From: an uncultured Comamonadaceae bacterium
Lineage (GTDB): Bacteria; Pseudomonadota; Gammaproteobacteria; Burkholderiales; Burkholderiaceae_C
Direction: 5' to 3'
Length of the DNA stretch: 5,774 nucleotides
Assembly (NCBI GenBank): GCA_937871735.1
Contig: CALMOI010000396.1
Coordinates: forward strand, 1 to 5,774
Both the position numbers and the translations under genes were made by a program. Under the pieces are notes generated by a model that searched no databases, had not been told where the DNA came from, and was given only the letters and a program-made list of their open reading frames with translations. Numbering within the stretch: position 1 is the stretch's first letter; every line of letters begins with the position of its first letter. Shown one piece after another: positions 5,773 through 5,774 of this stretch.

Positions 5773-5774
5773 CG

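Overview
This window shows a high-GC proteobacterial locus in which all six recognisable genes lie on the minus strand, so it reads from right to left. Base composition (about 65-70% GC in most places), codon use and protein style suggest a betaproteobacterium, probably Burkholderiales and possibly Comamonadaceae. That placement is an inference; there is no rRNA or marker gene to confirm it.

In transcription order: (1) the C-terminal part of a TonB-like energy transducer, cut by the right edge; (2) a complete outer-membrane protein of the 'putative porin' (Porin_5-like) type, with a helical periplasmic N-terminal region; (3) a secreted or periplasmic coiled-coil protein of unknown function, whose Shine-Dalgarno overlaps the porin stop codon; (4) a type II secretion (T2SS) major pseudopilin, GspG; (5) the inner-membrane platform protein GspF; (6) the secretion ATPase GspE, cut by the left edge just before the end of its Walker B box. 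Coding density is very high. The only gaps worth noting are 61 bp before the porin and 42 bp before gspG.

There appear to be two translational or transcriptional blocks. TonB, porin and the coiled-coil protein form an envelope module. GspG-GspF-GspE form a pseudopilus motor module with the gene order G-F-E, unlike the canonical E-F-G order. The gap before gspG is AT-rich and holds a TTGACA -35-like hexamer and a perfect 8-bp inverted repeat, so gspG may have its own regulated promoter. Within the motor module the starts look translationally coupled. A perfect 6-bp hairpin across the gspG stop codon hides the gspF Shine-Dalgarno, and gspF and gspE overlap as TGATG.

The most interesting possibility is that the two modules form one device: a Ton-type energiser, a porin without an obvious TonB box, a periplasmic coiled-coil linker and a T2SS-like pseudopilus. 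This is a hypothesis from gene order and signals only. No mobile element, tRNA, rRNA, CRISPR array or convincing rho-independent terminator was seen.
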